DNA from: Streptomyces tuirus
GTDB lineage: Bacteria > Actinomycetota > Actinomycetes > Streptomycetales > Streptomycetaceae
DNA: 64,000 bases
Direction of reading: 5' to 3'
NCBI GenBank assembly: GCA_018195615.1
Contig: JAGTPG010000001.1
Coordinates: 1,550,001 to 1,614,000 of the forward strand
Shown here: positions 47,348 through 58,883 of the stretch, piece by piece
Layout: each line of letters starts with the position of its first letter
Position numbering within the stretch: position 1 is the stretch's first letter
Notes under the pieces: model-generated
Seen by the model: only the letters and a program-made list of their open reading frames with translations
Databases searched by the model: none
Told to the model about the DNA's origin: nothing
Position numbers and translations under genes: made by a program

Positions 47348-50300
47348 ATGCAGCGGAAAGCTCGGCACAGATGGGGTACGGCGGTCGTGTCGGCGACCGC
47401 CTTCGCTATGGCCCTGGGGTCCCAGGGCGTTGCGGTCGCACTGCCCGAAGCCCCCGAGAAGGCCGACCGGAGGTTCGCGTCCTCCTTTGAGGCGGACGAC
47501 CCGGTTCCGGACTGGCTGAACACCGTCGACACCAACCCGGACGGCAGTAAACGCGCCTCGGGCGTCGACGGCGGCTACAGCAGCGGCATACCCGGCAATG
47601 TGACCGACCAGGTCACCGATGTCCGGGCGAGCGCCGAGAACACGGGCGGCGGCGAGGTGAAGGAGAACCTCGTCGACGGCGAGCCGAGCACCAAGTGGCT
47701 CACCTTCGAGCCCACCGGCTGGGTGGAGTTCGATCTGGACAAGCCGGTCAAACTGGTGCGATATGCACTGACGTCCGCCAACGACCACGACGAGCGCGAC
47801 CCGAAGGACTGGACCCTGAAGGGCTCCACCGACGGCAAGGACTGGAAGGCGCTCGACAGCCGTACCGGCGAGTCCTTCTCCGAGCGGTTCCAGACGAAGA
47901 CGTACGAGGTGGCGGAACCTGCCGAGTACCGGCATTTCCGGATCGACGTCACCGGGAACAACGGCGGCGACATCCTCCAGCTCGCCGATGTCCAGTTCTC
48001 CACGGGCGGCAGCGACGGGCCCGTTCCGCAGGACATGCTCTCGCTCGTGGACCGCGGTCCGAGCGGCTCCCCACCGCCAAGGCGGGTGCCGGCTTCACCG
48101 GAAAGCGGGCCCTGCGTTACGCCGGTCGGCACATCGCCGACGGACGGGCGTACTCGTACAACAAGGTCTTCGACGTGAACGTGGCCGTCGGGCGGCACAC
48201 GCGGCTGTCGTACCGGATCTTCCCGTCGATGGCGGACGGTGACCTCGACTACGACGCGACGAACGTCTCCGTCGACCTCGCCTTCACCGACGGCACCTAT
48301 CTCAGCGACCTGCGCGCCACCGACCAGCACGGCTTCCCGCTGACGCCGCGGGGCCAGGGCGCGGCGAAGATCCTCTACGTCAACCAGTGGAACAACGTGG
48401 CCTCGCGGATCGGGTCGGTCGCGGCCGGGAAGACCGTGGACCGGATCCTGGTGGCGTACGACTCCCCCGAGGGCCCGGCGAAGTTCCGGGGCTGGCTGGA
48501 CGACGTGACCATCGAGTCCGTCGCCCCCGAGCGGCCGAAGGCGCATCTGTCGGACTACGCGGTGACGACGCGAGGCACCAACTCCAGCGGAGGCTTCTCG
48601 CGGGGCAACAACTTCCCCGCGACGGCCGTGCCACACGGCTTCAACTTCTGGACGCCGGTGACCAACGCGGGCTCACTGAGCTGGCTGTACGACTACGCGC
48701 GTGCGAACAACGCGGACAACCTGCCGACGATCCAGGCGTTCAGCGCGAGCCACGAGCCGAGTCCCTGGATGGGTGACCGGCAGACCTTCCAGGTGATGCC
48801 GTCCGTCGCGTCCGGCACTCCGGACCTCGGCCGGGAGGCCCGGGAGCTGGCCTTCCGGCACGAGAACGAGACCGCGCGGCCGTACTACTACGGGGTGCGG
48901 TTCGAGAACGGGCTGAAGGCCGAGATGGCGCCCACCGACCACGCGGCCGCCCTGCGCTTCACCTACCCGGGCGACGACGCGAGCGTCCTCTTCGACAATG
49001 TCACCGACCAGGCGGGGCTGTCCCTCGACCAGGAGAACGGGGTCGTCACCGGCTACTCGGACGTGAAGTCCGGGCTGTCGACGGGCGCGACCCGGCTGTT
49101 CGTGTACGGCGAGTTCGACCAGCCGGTGAGCGAGGGTTCGTCGTCCGGTGTGAAGGGCTACCTCCGCTTCAAGGCCGACGACCGGACCGTCACCCTGCGC
49201 CTGGCGACCTCGCTCATCAGCGTCGACCAGGCCAAGGACAACCTCCGCCAGGAGATCCCGGACGGCACCTCCTTCGAGGCGGTGAAGAAGAGCGCCCAGC
49301 GGCAGTGGGACCGGCTGCTCGGCAAGGTCGAGGTCGAGGGCGCGACCCCGGACCAGCTGACGACGCTGTACTCCAGCCTGTACCGGCTGTACCTGTACCC
49401 GAACTCCGGTTTCGAGAAGGTCGGCGGGAAGTACCAGTACGCCTCGCCCTTCTCCCCCATGCCGAACCCGGACACCCCGACGCACACCGGCGCGAAGATC
49501 GTCGACGGCAAGGTGTACGTGAACAACGGCTTCTGGGACACCTACCGGACGACCTGGCCCGCGTACTCGTTCCTCACTCCGTCCCGGGCGGGCGAACTGG
49601 TCGACGGGTTCGTGCAGCAGTACAAGGACGGCGGCTGGACCTCGCGCTGGTCCTCCCCCGGCTACGCGGACCTCATGACGGGCACCTCGTCGGACGTGGC
49701 GTTCGCGGACGCGTACGTCAAGGGCGTCGACTTCGACGCGAAGGCCGCGTACGACGCGGCCGTGAAGAACGCGACGGTCGTGCCCCCGAACTCGGGCGTC
49801 GGCCGCAAGGGCATGGCCACCTCCCCCTTCCTGGGCTACACGAGCACCGAGACGCACGAAGGCCTGTCCTGGGCGCTGGAGGGCTACCTCAACGACTACG
49901 GCATCTCCCGGATGGGACAGAAGCTGTACGAGGAGACCGGCGAGCGGCGCTACAAGGACGAGTCGGCGTACTTCCTGAACCGCGCCCAGGACTATGTGAA
50001 CCTCTTCGACACCAAGGCCGGGTTCTTCCAGGGCCGCGACGCGAAGGGCGACTGGCGGGTCGAGTCCTCGAAGTACGACCCGCGGGTGTGGGGCCACGAC
50101 TACACCGAGACCAACGGCTGGGGGTACGCGTTCACCGCACCGCAGGACAGCCGGGGCCTGGCGAACCTCTACGGCGGCCGGAAGGGGCTGGCCGAGAAGC
50201 TCGACGAGTACTTCTCCACGCCGGAGACCGCCTCCCCCGAGTTCGTCGGCTCCTACGGCGGTGTCATCCACGAGATGACGGAGGCGCGGGACGTGCGGAT

Positions 50301-51144
50301 GGGCATGTACGGGCACTCCAACCAGGTCGCCCACCACGCGATCTACATGTACGACGCGGCCGGGCAGCCCTGGAAGGCGCAGAAGAACGTCCGCGAGGTG
50401 CTGTCCCGGCTGTACACCGGCAGCGAGATCGGCCAGGGCTACCACGGGGACGAGGACAACGACGAGCAGTCGGCCTGGTTCCTGTTCTCCGCGCTCGGCT
50501 TCTATCCGCTGGTGATGGGCAGCGGCGAGTACGCGATCGGCTCCCCGCTGTTCAAGAAGGCGACCGTGCGTCTGGAGAACGGGCGCGAGCTGGTGGTGAA
50601 GGCGCCCCGGAACAGCGCGAGGAACGTGTACGTGCAGGGGCTGAAGGTCAACGGCCGGACCTGGACGAAGACCTCCCTGCCGCACTCGGTGGTCGCCGGG
50701 GGCGGTGTCCTGGAGTTCGACATGGGCCCGCGGCCGTCGTCGTGGGGCACGGGCCGGCACGAGGCGCCCGTGTCCATCACCCGGGACGACGAGGTACCGA
50801 CACCGCGCGCCGACGTGCTGGAGGGCGCGGGCGCCCTGTTCGACGACACGTCGGCGACGGACGCGGCGGTGACCTCCGTGGACCTGCCGGCCGGTGAGCG
50901 GACGGAGGCGGTCCAGTACACCCTGACGTCGTCGTCCGACCGGACGAGGGCACCGGCCGGCTGGACGCTCCAGGGCTCGTCCGACGGCACGACCTGGCGG
51001 ACGCTGGACCGGCGCTCCGGGGAGTCCTTCGCATGGGACCGGCAGACCCGCGCGTTCAGCGTGAGGTCCCCGGGTACGTACGAGAAGTACCGCCTGGTCC
51101 TCGACGGCGAGAGCACCCTGGCGGAGGTCGAACTGCTCTCCTGA
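47348..51144 (+). CDS. Secreted GH92 alpha-mannosidase with F5/8-type binding domains, frameshifted at 48059-48060
   Basis: Corrected length is 1265 residues. A signal peptide (WGTAVVSATAFAMALGSQGV) is followed by an F5/8-C-type domain (about residues 85-220: KENLVDGEPSTKWLTFEPTG). The GH92 N- and C-domains contain NNGFWDTYRTTWPAYSFLTP, GHSNQVAHH and GYHGDEDNDEQSAWFLFSAL GFYP; the acidic residues here are the calcium-dependent catalytic base and acid region. A second discoidin-like module ends the protein. One base is missing near 48059-48060; repair reads VDRGPERLPTAKAGAGF. It removes alpha-linked mannose from extracellular glycans. The operator at 47311 lies upstream. Confidence 0.87.
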
Positions 51145-51164
51145 ACAAGCGAGTTGGGGGCCCC

Positions 51165-53146
51165 ATGCCGCTTCCCGTGCCCGTCCTGCCCGAGGGTGTC
51201 GACCCGGCCTGGCTGCCGCCCGCCGCCTTCCGGGCGGTCGGCGGCCGGCGGACGCTGATCCGTGGATCGGGTCCACTGGTGGAGACGGCGCACGGGGAGG
51301 TGGCGCAGGCCTGCCGGCGGTTCGGGGCCGGGTCGTGCGGGACGCGTCGGACGACGGCTCGTACGACCTGGTCCTCGCCCTCGGTGCCGGCGGCCTGGGC
51401 GACGAGGGCTTCACGGTCGCCCGCGAGGGCGGCACGACGACGGTCACCGCGTCCGGCGGACGTGGGCTGCTGTACGGCCTGTTCCACGTCGTACGGCTCG
51501 GGGAGGCGGCGTTCACCGGTGCGTGGGCGCTTCGGACGCATCGCCCGGCGCTCGCCCTGCGCATGCTCGACCACTGGGACAACGTCGCCGTGCACCCGGT
51601 CATGGGCCAGGTGGAGCGCGGCTACGCGGGTGGCTCGCTGTTCTGGGACGACGGCCGGGCGCGCGGTGACGTGGAGCGGGTGCGGGCGTACGGCAGGCTG
51701 CTGGCGGCGTGCGGGATCAACGCGGTCGCCGTCAACAACGTCAACGTGCACGAGACCGAGGCACATCTGCTGACCGACCGGATCGGCGAAGTGGCCCTCC
51801 TGGCCGACGCGCTGCGGCCCTACGGCATCCGGACGCATCTGTCGGTCACCTTCGCCGCGCCGGTGGTGCTCGGCGGAACGGCCACAGCCGATCCGCTGGA
51901 CGGAGCGGTGCGCGGCTGGTGGTCCGAGGCGACGCGGCGGGTGTACGAGGCGATACCCGACTTCGGCGGGTACGTCGTGAAGGCCGACTCGGAGGGGCAG
52001 CCAGGGCCGTTCGCCTACGGCCGCAGCCACGCGGACGGAGCGAACATGCTCGCCGCCGTACTGGAACCGTACGGCGGCACGGTGCACTGGAGGGCCTTCG
52101 TCTACAACCACCGCCAGGACTGGCGGGACCGGACGACCGACCGGGCGCGTGCCGCGTACGACCACTTCGTGCCGCTGGACGGCGCGTTCGCCGGCAACGC
52201 CGTGCTCCAGGTGAAGCACGGGCCGATGGACTTCCAGGTGCGTGAGCCGGTCTCGCCGCTGATCGGCGCGATGCCGCGCACCCGGCCGGCGGTGGAGCTG
52301 CAGGTCACGCAGGAGTACACCGGGCAGCAGCGGCACGTCTGCTGGCTGGGGCCGATGTGGAGCGAGGTGCTGCGGTTCCGGCCCGAGGACACGAGTGTCG
52401 GCGGCCTCGCCCGGGGCGGGCTGGTGGCGGTGTCGAACGTGGGCGACGACCCGTTCTGGACGGGGCATCCGCTGGCCCAGGCGAACCTGTACACCTTCGG
52501 GCGGCTGGCCTGGCGGCCGGACGCCGAGCCGGGCGAGGTGCTCGACGAGTGGATCGGGCTCACCTTCCCGGACGCCCCGGCACGGCTGGCCGACGGGCTG
52601 CACGCGGTGCTCGACGGCTCGTGGCGGTCGTACGAGAAGTACACCGCTCCCCTCGGCGTGGGCTTCATGGTGCAGCCGGGGCACCACTACGGGCCGAGCG
52701 TGGACGGCTACGAGTACAGCCCGTGGGGGACGTACCACTTCGCCGACCGGGACGGGATCGGCGTGGACCGGAGCGTGGCGACCGGCACCGGGTACGCCGG
52801 GCAGTACGGCAAGCCGTGGTCCGAGCTGTACGAGTCGCCGGACACCTGTCCGGACGAACTGCTGCTGTTCTTCCACCATGTGCCGTACGGGCATGTGCTG
52901 AAGTCCGGGAAGACCGTGATCCAGCACATCTACGACACGCACTTCGAGGGCGTCGAGGAGGTCGAGGAGGCCCGGGCGGTGTGGGCCTCGCTGTCCGGTC
53001 TGATGGACCCGGCGCGCCATGCCCGGGTGGCGGAGCGCTACGAGGAGCAGCTGCGCTGCGCCCGCGAGTGGCGCGACCAGGTCAACAGCTACTTCTTGCG
53101 CAAGTCGGGCGTGGCGGACGCGCGGGGGCGGCTGATCCACCTTTGA
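51165..53146 (+). CDS. GH67 alpha-glucuronidase, frameshifted at 51324-51327
   Basis: Corrected length is 660 residues, as expected for GH67. It shows RMLDHWDNVAVHPVMGQVER GYAGGSLFW, YGIRTHLSVTFAAPVV, and VVKADSEGQPGPFAYGRSHA, with the acidic pair region HWRAFVYNHRQD and the C-terminal GHHYGPSVDGYEYSPWGTYH typical of AguA-type enzymes. One G is missing at 51324-51327 (repair: CRRFGGRVVRDASDDGSYDL). There is no signal peptide, so it removes (methyl)glucuronic acid from imported xylan fragments inside the cell. It follows GH92 by 20 bp on the same strand. Confidence 0.88.
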
Positions 53147-53147
53147 G

Positions 53148-53921
53148 TCAGCACGAAGACAGCGGAACCGCCGTGGCGGAACCCTGGCCGCCGTCGCCCT
53201 GGACGGGCCGGGTGAAGCGGTAGCACTGGTCGACCGCTGTCCCCGAACTCGAGACGACGACGGAGACGGTCGTCGTGTCTCCCTCACGCACCACACTCTT
53301 GACTTCGAAGGAACGCCGTCCGGTGGGGTCGAGGGCATTCTGTACCCCGGCGCGCGTCAGGTCCTCGGCGTACATGTTCGAGATGCGCCGCAGCGCCAGA
53401 CGGACCCGGTGGCCGATCTCAGTGCCCGGACGGCACACGTCGTCGCCCCGCTCGGAGATCTTCGACGTCCAAACCTGGCCGGGGCGGTAGGTGTAGGTGA
53501 AGACGAAGCACCGGGTCACCTCGACGGGCCCGCCGCCGGGGAGCAAGAGCCTGTTGTCGTACTGGGCGGTTCTTGCGGCCGTGGCGGTGAACTCGCGTCG
53601 GGACGCGTCGTAGGTGATCACGGGAGCTTCTGTGTGCCGCCAGATCACCTCGGTGAGGGCGTCGGCGTCGGTGGTGCCGCTCGTGCCGAGTGCGCGGGCC
53701 GTGTCGTCGGCCGTGGCACGGGCCTGCTTCCCGATTGAGGCGAACGCCTTCTTCTCGCGCTCGCTGTTGACGTTCCCGTCGTGCCAGGCCCGGTACCACA
53801 GCCAGGAGACGAGGACGCCGAGAACGGTGATCAGCACGATCAGGATGGTCAGGCAGCCGGTGGTCACGAGACGGTTCGCCCGTCCCGTGACCACCGCGCT
53901 GCCGGTTTCGTCAGCTTCCAC
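53148..53921 (-). CDS. Hypothetical single-pass membrane protein
   Basis: A 257-residue protein from GTG 53921, overlapping the stop of the SGNH gene by one base. After 12 residues there is one hydrophobic helix (LVTTGCLTILIVLITVLGVL), and the rest is outside or inside as a soluble domain with Cys pairs (TRCFVFTYTYRPGQVWTSKI, DVCRP, QCYRF, SSC). The pattern suggests disulfides and hence an extracytoplasmic domain. I do not recognise the family. It ends 2 bp from the GH67 stop on the other strand. Confidence 0.6.
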   Translation of the reverse strand: MEADETGSAVVTGRANRLVTTGCLTILIVLITVLGVLVSWLWYRAWHDGNVNSEREKKAFASIGKQARATADDTARALGTSGTTDADALTEVIWRHTEAPVITYDASRREFTATAARTAQYDNRLLLPGGGPVEVTRCFVFTYTYRPGQVWTSKISERGDDVCRPGTEIGHRVRLALRRISNMYAEDLTRAGVQNALDPTGRRSFEVKSVVREGDTTTVSVVVSSSGTAVDQCYRFTRPVQGDGGQGSATAVPLSSC

Positions 53922-55856
53922 TAACTGCCCTTGTACCCCATGTCGGCCAGTGCCTGGTCCATGACCCGGGCGTAGCCCGTCGTACCGGCATTCTTCGGGT
54001 GGAACGACTCGAGGCTCGCACAGACATTCTCCCCGGGCCAGGGCAGGCAGGGAGCCTGGTTGGCCGGGTCGCCGTCGTGGAAGTCGCCGTCCCCGTTGGG
54101 GCCCGCCACGATGCGGTTGATCCACTCGTCGCTGTCACAGATTCCGTGTCCCCGGAACGCGGGGATCGGATCGGCGAAGGCCACCTTGAACCCCGCCTTG
54201 CGCAACTCCTCCACCTTGGCCTTCTGCTTGTCTCGTACGTAGTCGGCCAGGGTGTTCAGGGCATCGAAGTCCGCTGTCACGCAGGGACTTCCGCTGACCA
54301 GGCGGGGGTAGCCCATGAGCACGATCTGCGCGTTCGGCGCGGCACTCGAGATATCGCCGATGAGCGTCCCCGTGTCCGTGACCGCCTGGTCGACCTTGCC
54401 CGTGTAGTCGGCAGGGTCGCAGACCCCGATGACGTAGCACTTCGTGACGGCGTTGGTGAAGTTGTCGCCGTCGTTCCCGCCGATGGTCAGCATCACCAGT
54501 GTGGTGTCCGGGCTGAGGACGCCGGAGTCGATCTGGCTCTTCTCGCGGTAGTTGCCGATCTTGCCCCATGGTGTGGGGTTCCCCGAGGTCAGCTGCCAGG
54601 TGTGCGCGCCGGAGCAACTGACGTCCAGGAAGTCGACGGTGGCGCTCCTGTCGTTCGAGAGCCGGCCGAGGCTGGAGCTCTGGCCGGGCAACACGACCTT
54701 GCGCGGCCAGGAGTTGTCGCTGCGCCGGCAGGCGTTCCAGGTGCTCTTCCCGTGGTCCCTGTCGGACTCGGGCGAATAGGCCCCTGCGCCCTCACCGGAG
54801 GTGTAGGAGTCGCCCATGGCGACGACCATGTGCTTCGGCTTGCCCGACAGCGGCTGGAAGGCGACGGCGTCCCAGGCGACGTCCTCGTCCGCGGTACCGT
54901 CGTCGGTGGTGTTCGTCAGCTCCACGCGTGGGGTGCCGGTGAAGCGGTAGACGCCGAGTTCGACCCAGGTGTTCTTGCTGAAGGGTGTTGACGTAGCGGT
55001 GGCGGTCACCGCCCGCGACTCCCTTGATCACGTAGTGGGCCTGCTGGGTGTGCGCCCCGGTGTCCGGCATGTGGGCGAAGACGCGGGCCCATTCGACGTT
55101 GCGGCCGAGGGTCCAGGTGCCGTCGATGGTCATCCGTGCTTTGGGGCCGCCGAGATGAGCGGTGTCACGGGTGTGCGTGTACCAGAAGTGGCCGCCGTGT
55201 CCACCGCCGATCTGGTGCAGGTCTCCCTTGGCTTCGAACGGGCCCAGACCCGGTCCGGTCGCCGCCGGGTTGGGGTGGAACGTGAACTGGAAGTTCCCGG
55301 GGTCGGTGCCGGACGATCCGCAGGAACTGTAGGTGTCGACGTTGTCGGGGACGGACTCCACGATCAGCGCCCCGGCGGGGGCGGCGCCGCACTCCGGCGT
55401 GCCGTACTTCAGCCGGGTGCCGCGGCCCGGTTCCTCGCGCAGTGTGACGTACTTGATGCTCTCGTTGCCGCAGTCGGCGTCGCAGTTCGGCTTCCACGTC
55501 ACGTTCGAGCCGCGCCACCAGTACTTCTCGTAGCACTTGGCGTCGGGACAGTCCGGCGGGTTGGCGGAGTTGCAGTTGTTGGTGGCGTTGCAGAACGCGT
55601 CCAGTGGTGGCTTGACCCGGTCGCGCTGCCCCGGGTTGATCCACCAGGCGGGCCGGAAACCGGCGCTGGAGTACCCGGACTCGCCGGGCCAGTCCTGCCG
55701 CCCGTCGGTGTCTGTCAGGGCCGAGTGATCCCGGGCACGCCGAGACGGATCGACGTTGAAGGCGGCTGCTGGCGTCGCGGCATGACGAACCCCATTCCCC
55801 CGTACTGAAATGTGCTCGAGGGGGTGGTCACGCCCCGCCCAGCACGACAGCCACTA
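53921..55856 (-). pseudogene. 5'-truncated golvesin-like / SGNH-GDSL hydrolase gene, frameshifted at 54983-54985
   Basis: The C-terminal 300 residues are a GDSL/SGNH hydrolase: GDSYTSGEGAG with the serine, SATVDFLDVSCSGA, LTIGGNDGDNF, and SFHPKNAGTTGYARV with the catalytic His. Upstream is a Cys-rich, Trp-rich domain (CNATNNCNS, YEKYWWRGSNVTWKPNCDAD). The reading frame is open to a TAG near 55856 but has no ATG, GTG or TTG before GTG 55502, so the 5' end (signal peptide and N-terminal domains) appears lost or shifted. One extra G at 54983-54985 breaks the frame between YVNT and FSKNTWVELG, the only insertion-type break in the window. It may be a remnant of a large secreted protein. Confidence 0.65.
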
Positions 55857-55929
55857 TAAGCACAGGGCAACAGCATGTAACAAGGGGTAACTTCTGGATC
55901 ACGCAGGCTGGTTGGTGGGAAACGGTTGG

Positions 55930-57936
55930 TCAACGGAGGATCGCCACGCCCAGGGGGTCCAGGAGCAGGGGTTCGCCTTGGTCCACGCGCTTGCCGGTGA
56001 GCAGGTCGGTGGCGGTGGTGTGGGCGGTCAGGTGGGCCGGCTCCGGGGCGTGGTTGAGGAGGAAGAGCAGGCGGGTGCCGTCGGGGGCGACCCGGGTGGC
56101 GGTCTCCACCGTCGGGTGGTCGGCGTAGGGGCCGAGCAGATCGTGGCGGCCCAGGATCCCGCGGACGACCTCCGCGACGCCCGGCTGGTCGAGGGCGGTG
56201 GCGACGTACCAGCCCTCGCCGCCACCGAACCGGTTGCGGGTGACGGCCGGGGTGCCCGCGTAGAAGTCCTTGCCGTACGAGGCCACCGGCTCGGCGCCGC
56301 GCGGCCGCACGATCTCGAAGACCAGCCGGGCCTCGGTGCCCAGCTCGGGGATGGTCTGGGCGAACTCCGGCGGCCGTGCGTCCCACTCGTCCACGCGGAC
56401 GCCCATGAGGACGGCGAGCGGGCCGGGGACGTCGGTGAGGAAGGCGCGGTCGTGCTCGTCGACGCGGCCGGAGAGGAAGGTGGCGAGGACCGTGCCGCCG
56501 CGCCCGGCCACCGCTTCGAGGCGGGTGGCCAGGTCGCCCTTGATCATGTGCAGGGCAGGGGCGAGGACCACGTCGTAGGCGGTGAGGTCGGCGGTCTGCG
56601 GGACGACGTCGACGTCGGCGCCGGCCTCGCGGGCGGCCCGGTAGTAGGCGTGGACCACGTCCGGGTACTTCACCAGCCGGGACGGGCCGTCGGAGATCTC
56701 CAGGGCCCACCAGCTGTCCCAGTCGAACAGCAGGGCGACGCGGGCCGGGGTACGGGCGCCCAGGGTGACTGCGCCCAGGCGCTCGAGTTCCGCTCCCAGG
56801 TCCGCCACTTCGCCAAAGACACGGGTGTCGTCGCGGCCCGCGTGGCCGATGACCGCCCCGTGGTACTTCTCGCAGGCGCCTCGGGAGGCGCGCATCTGGA
56901 AGTAGAGGGCGGCGTCCGCGCCGTGGGCGATCGCCTGGAAGGTGGCGAGACGCAGTTCGCCGGGCCGGCGGAGCGGGTTGACGTCCCGGCACGCGGTGGT
57001 GGACGGCGTCTGCTCCATCAGCCAGAAGGGGGCGCCGTCCTTCAGCCCGCGCATCAGGTCGTGGGCGAGGGCGGGCCTGGTCGGCGGGGCGTCCAGCGGC
57101 GGGTAGTTGTCCCAGGAGGCGAAGTCGAGGTGGGGCGCCCAGCGGTGGTAGTCGAGGGGGCGAAAGGTGCCCATGAAGTTGGTGGTGACGGGCGTGTCCG
57201 GGTCGTGGGTGCGGATCGCCTCCTTCTCGGCCAGGAAGCAGCCGAGTAGGGCGTCGGTGGTGAAGCGGAAGTAGTCCAGGGTGATGCCCTGGAAGGCGGT
57301 GTGGTCGGGGCCGCCCCAGTGCTCGGTGAGGGCGCTGGGTGGCTCGATCTGGTCCCAGTCGGTGTAGCGGTGCGACCAGAAGGTGGTCCACCAGGCGTCG
57401 TTGAGGGCGTCGAGGGTGCCGTGCCGGTCCCGGAGCCACTCCCGGAACGCATCGGCGCACAGGTCGCAGTAACACACGCCGCCGTACTCGTTGTTGATGT
57501 GCCAGGCCAGCAGGGCCGGGTGGTGCGCGTACCGTTCGGCGAGACGACGGGCCAGGTCTCCGGCGTACCGGCGGTACGCCGGAGAGCTGGGGCAGAAGTT
57601 GTGGCGCTGGCCGTAGCGGTGGCGGCGGCCCTCGAAGTCGGTGCGGTTGACCTCGGGGTGCCGCTTGGCCAGCCAGGGCGGGAGGGCGGCGGTGCCGGTG
57701 GCCAGGCAGACCTGGCGGCCCTCGGCCGCGGCACGGTCCAGGATGCGGTCCAGGACCGTGAAGTCGTAGGTGTCCGGGCCCGGCTGGGTGAGGGACCAGG
57801 TGAAGACGCCGACGGTGAGGGTGTCGATGCCGGCCCGGGTGAACAGGCGGTGGTCGTCGTCCTGGACCGCCTCGGGCCACTGCTCGGGGTTGTAGTCGCC
57901 GCCGTACGGGATCTTGGGCGTGCGGGGCGCGGTCAT
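55930..57936 (-). CDS. GH42 beta-galactosidase
   Basis: A 668-residue enzyme, intact, starting at ATG 57936. The TIM-barrel domain opens KIPYGGDYNPEQWPEAVQDD and carries the acid/base in LAWHINNEYGGVCYCDLC (with the zinc-site cysteines) and the nucleophile glutamate in APFWLMEQTPSTT. The beta-galactosidase trimerisation domain follows (VALLFDWDSWWALE), then the C-terminal beta domain. No signal peptide: it acts on imported galactosides. It is the last gene of an operon with an LplABC-type transporter and is translated from an ATGA overlap with DUF624. Confidence 0.9.
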   Translation of the reverse strand: MTAPRTPKIPYGGDYNPEQWPEAVQDDDHRLFTRAGIDTLTVGVFTWSLTQPGPDTYDFTVLDRILDRAAAEGRQVCLATGTAALPPWLAKRHPEVNRTDFEGRRHRYGQRHNFCPSSPAYRRYAGDLARRLAERYAHHPALLAWHINNEYGGVCYCDLCADAFREWLRDRHGTLDALNDAWWTTFWSHRYTDWDQIEPPSALTEHWGGPDHTAFQGITLDYFRFTTDALLGCFLAEKEAIRTHDPDTPVTTNFMGTFRPLDYHRWAPHLDFASWDNYPPLDAPPTRPALAHDLMRGLKDGAPFWLMEQTPSTTACRDVNPLRRPGELRLATFQAIAHGADAALYFQMRASRGACEKYHGAVIGHAGRDDTRVFGEVADLGAELERLGAVTLGARTPARVALLFDWDSWWALEISDGPSRLVKYPDVVHAYYRAAREAGADVDVVPQTADLTAYDVVLAPALHMIKGDLATRLEAVAGRGGTVLATFLSGRVDEHDRAFLTDVPGPLAVLMGVRVDEWDARPPEFAQTIPELGTEARLVFEIVRPRGAEPVASYGKDFYAGTPAVTRNRFGGGEGWYVATALDQPGVAEVVRGILGRHDLLGPYADHPTVETATRVAPDGTRLLFLLNHAPEPAHLTAHTTATDLLTGKRVDQGEPLLLDPLGVAILR

Positions 57937-58615
57937 GCGGTGAACTCCTCCTGGGTCTCGGTGATCACCGGGCGGCTGCCGTGCAGCAGGGACAGCAGCA
58001 GGGGGGCGGCCAGCAGGGCGGGCAGGGCCTCGGTCAGCAGGGCGGTCAGCGCGGCCGTGAGGATCAGCAGGGAGGCGGCGGCGAGGGTGGCGCGGCCGTG
58101 CCGGAACAGGAAGTACCCGGCGAGGCGGGCGGTGTCCCGGGCGCGGAAGGTGAACAGCGAGGTGAGGACCAGGGCGTGCGCGCCCCAGAGCAGGGAGCCG
58201 GCGCCGATCGCCGCGAGCAGCAGCGCCCACCAGCCGGGCAGACCGGTGGCGGAGAAGTGGGTGAGGGTGAAGGCGATGACCGTCAGCCAGGCCAGCAGGG
58301 GTGTCCAGAGTTTCAGCGCGGCGAAGGCGTTGAGCCGCCAGCCGCGCAGGAAGGCCCGGGCCGGGTGCAGTTCGGTGAGGTCGCGGCTGCGGTGGTGGAG
58401 GGCGTAGAGGGCGGCGGACAGGGCGGGTCCGAGGGGCAGCAGGCACAGGGCCGCGAGGGGAGGTTGGCGGGGTCGCGGCCGAGCAGGAGCAGTCCGGCCA
58501 GGCCCGGGGAGGCGGCGAGGAGCAGCAGTGCCTCGACCGTGAGGAGGGTGTGGATCAGGGCGGAGGCGCGGGAGAGGGCGCCGGTGCCGAAGTCGGAGGT
58601 GCGTACGGTGCTCAT
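57933..58615 (-). CDS. DUF624 (YesL-like) membrane protein, frameshifted at 58457-58460
   Basis: Corrected length is 227 residues with about five membrane helices. The start STVRTSDFGTGALSRASALI and the helix LLTVEALLLLAASPGLAGLL are in one frame; the rest (LAALCLLPLGPALSAALYAL and LNAFAALKLWTPLLAWLTVI) is read after one C (minus strand) is added at 58457-58460. DUF624/YesL proteins sit beside LplABC-type oligosaccharide importers and unusual glycosidases in many Gram-positives; their function is unknown. ATGA overlaps join it to the genes on both sides. Confidence 0.82.
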
Positions 58616-58883
58616 GCCGTCACCTCCCGGCCGAGCAGTCGGCGCTCGTCCCACCGGGGCGGGTCTCGTGGTCGACCGGGGTGAGCTCGACGAGGGAGAT
58701 CCCGTGGCGGTTCACGACGAGGGGCAGGTCGCCGCGGCCGTCCTGGGCGGTCAGGCGCCGGTGGGTGCGCGCGGGCTCGGCGGCCTCGTACCGGCGCGGG
58801 GCGAGGTCGAGGCGGCCGGTGCCGACGCGGTGGCGCCAGGCGTCGATGAGCCGGCCGCCGGGCGCGTCGGGAACGCGGATCAC
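58612..58883 (-). CDS. Small protein resembling a glycosidase C-terminal beta domain, frameshifted at 58656-58659
   Basis: Corrected length is 90 residues: IRVPDAPGGRLIDAWRHRVG, then RLDLAPRRYEAAEPARTHRR, then LPLVVNRHGISLVELTPVDH. The VNRHGISLVELTP segment is like the final strand of GH39/GH51-type beta-sandwich domains. It overlaps the binding-protein stop (GTGA) and the DUF624 start (ATGA), so it is translated as part of the operon. It has no catalytic domain of its own. One C (minus strand) is missing at 58656-58659; repair gives the ending RPRWDERRLLGREVTA. It may be a conserved accessory peptide or a relic of a deleted glycosidase. Confidence 0.55.

Noticed and set aside
48673..51603. 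976-residue ORF antisense to GH92
   Set aside because: Low-complexity Arg/Val/Leu/Pro product; shadow of the conserved glycosidase frame.
55715..55795. Short ORF starting MGFVMPRRQQPP as an independent gene
   Set aside because: Only about 26 codons, no ribosome site of note, Arg/Pro composition; more likely the mangled 5' edge of the SGNH gene.
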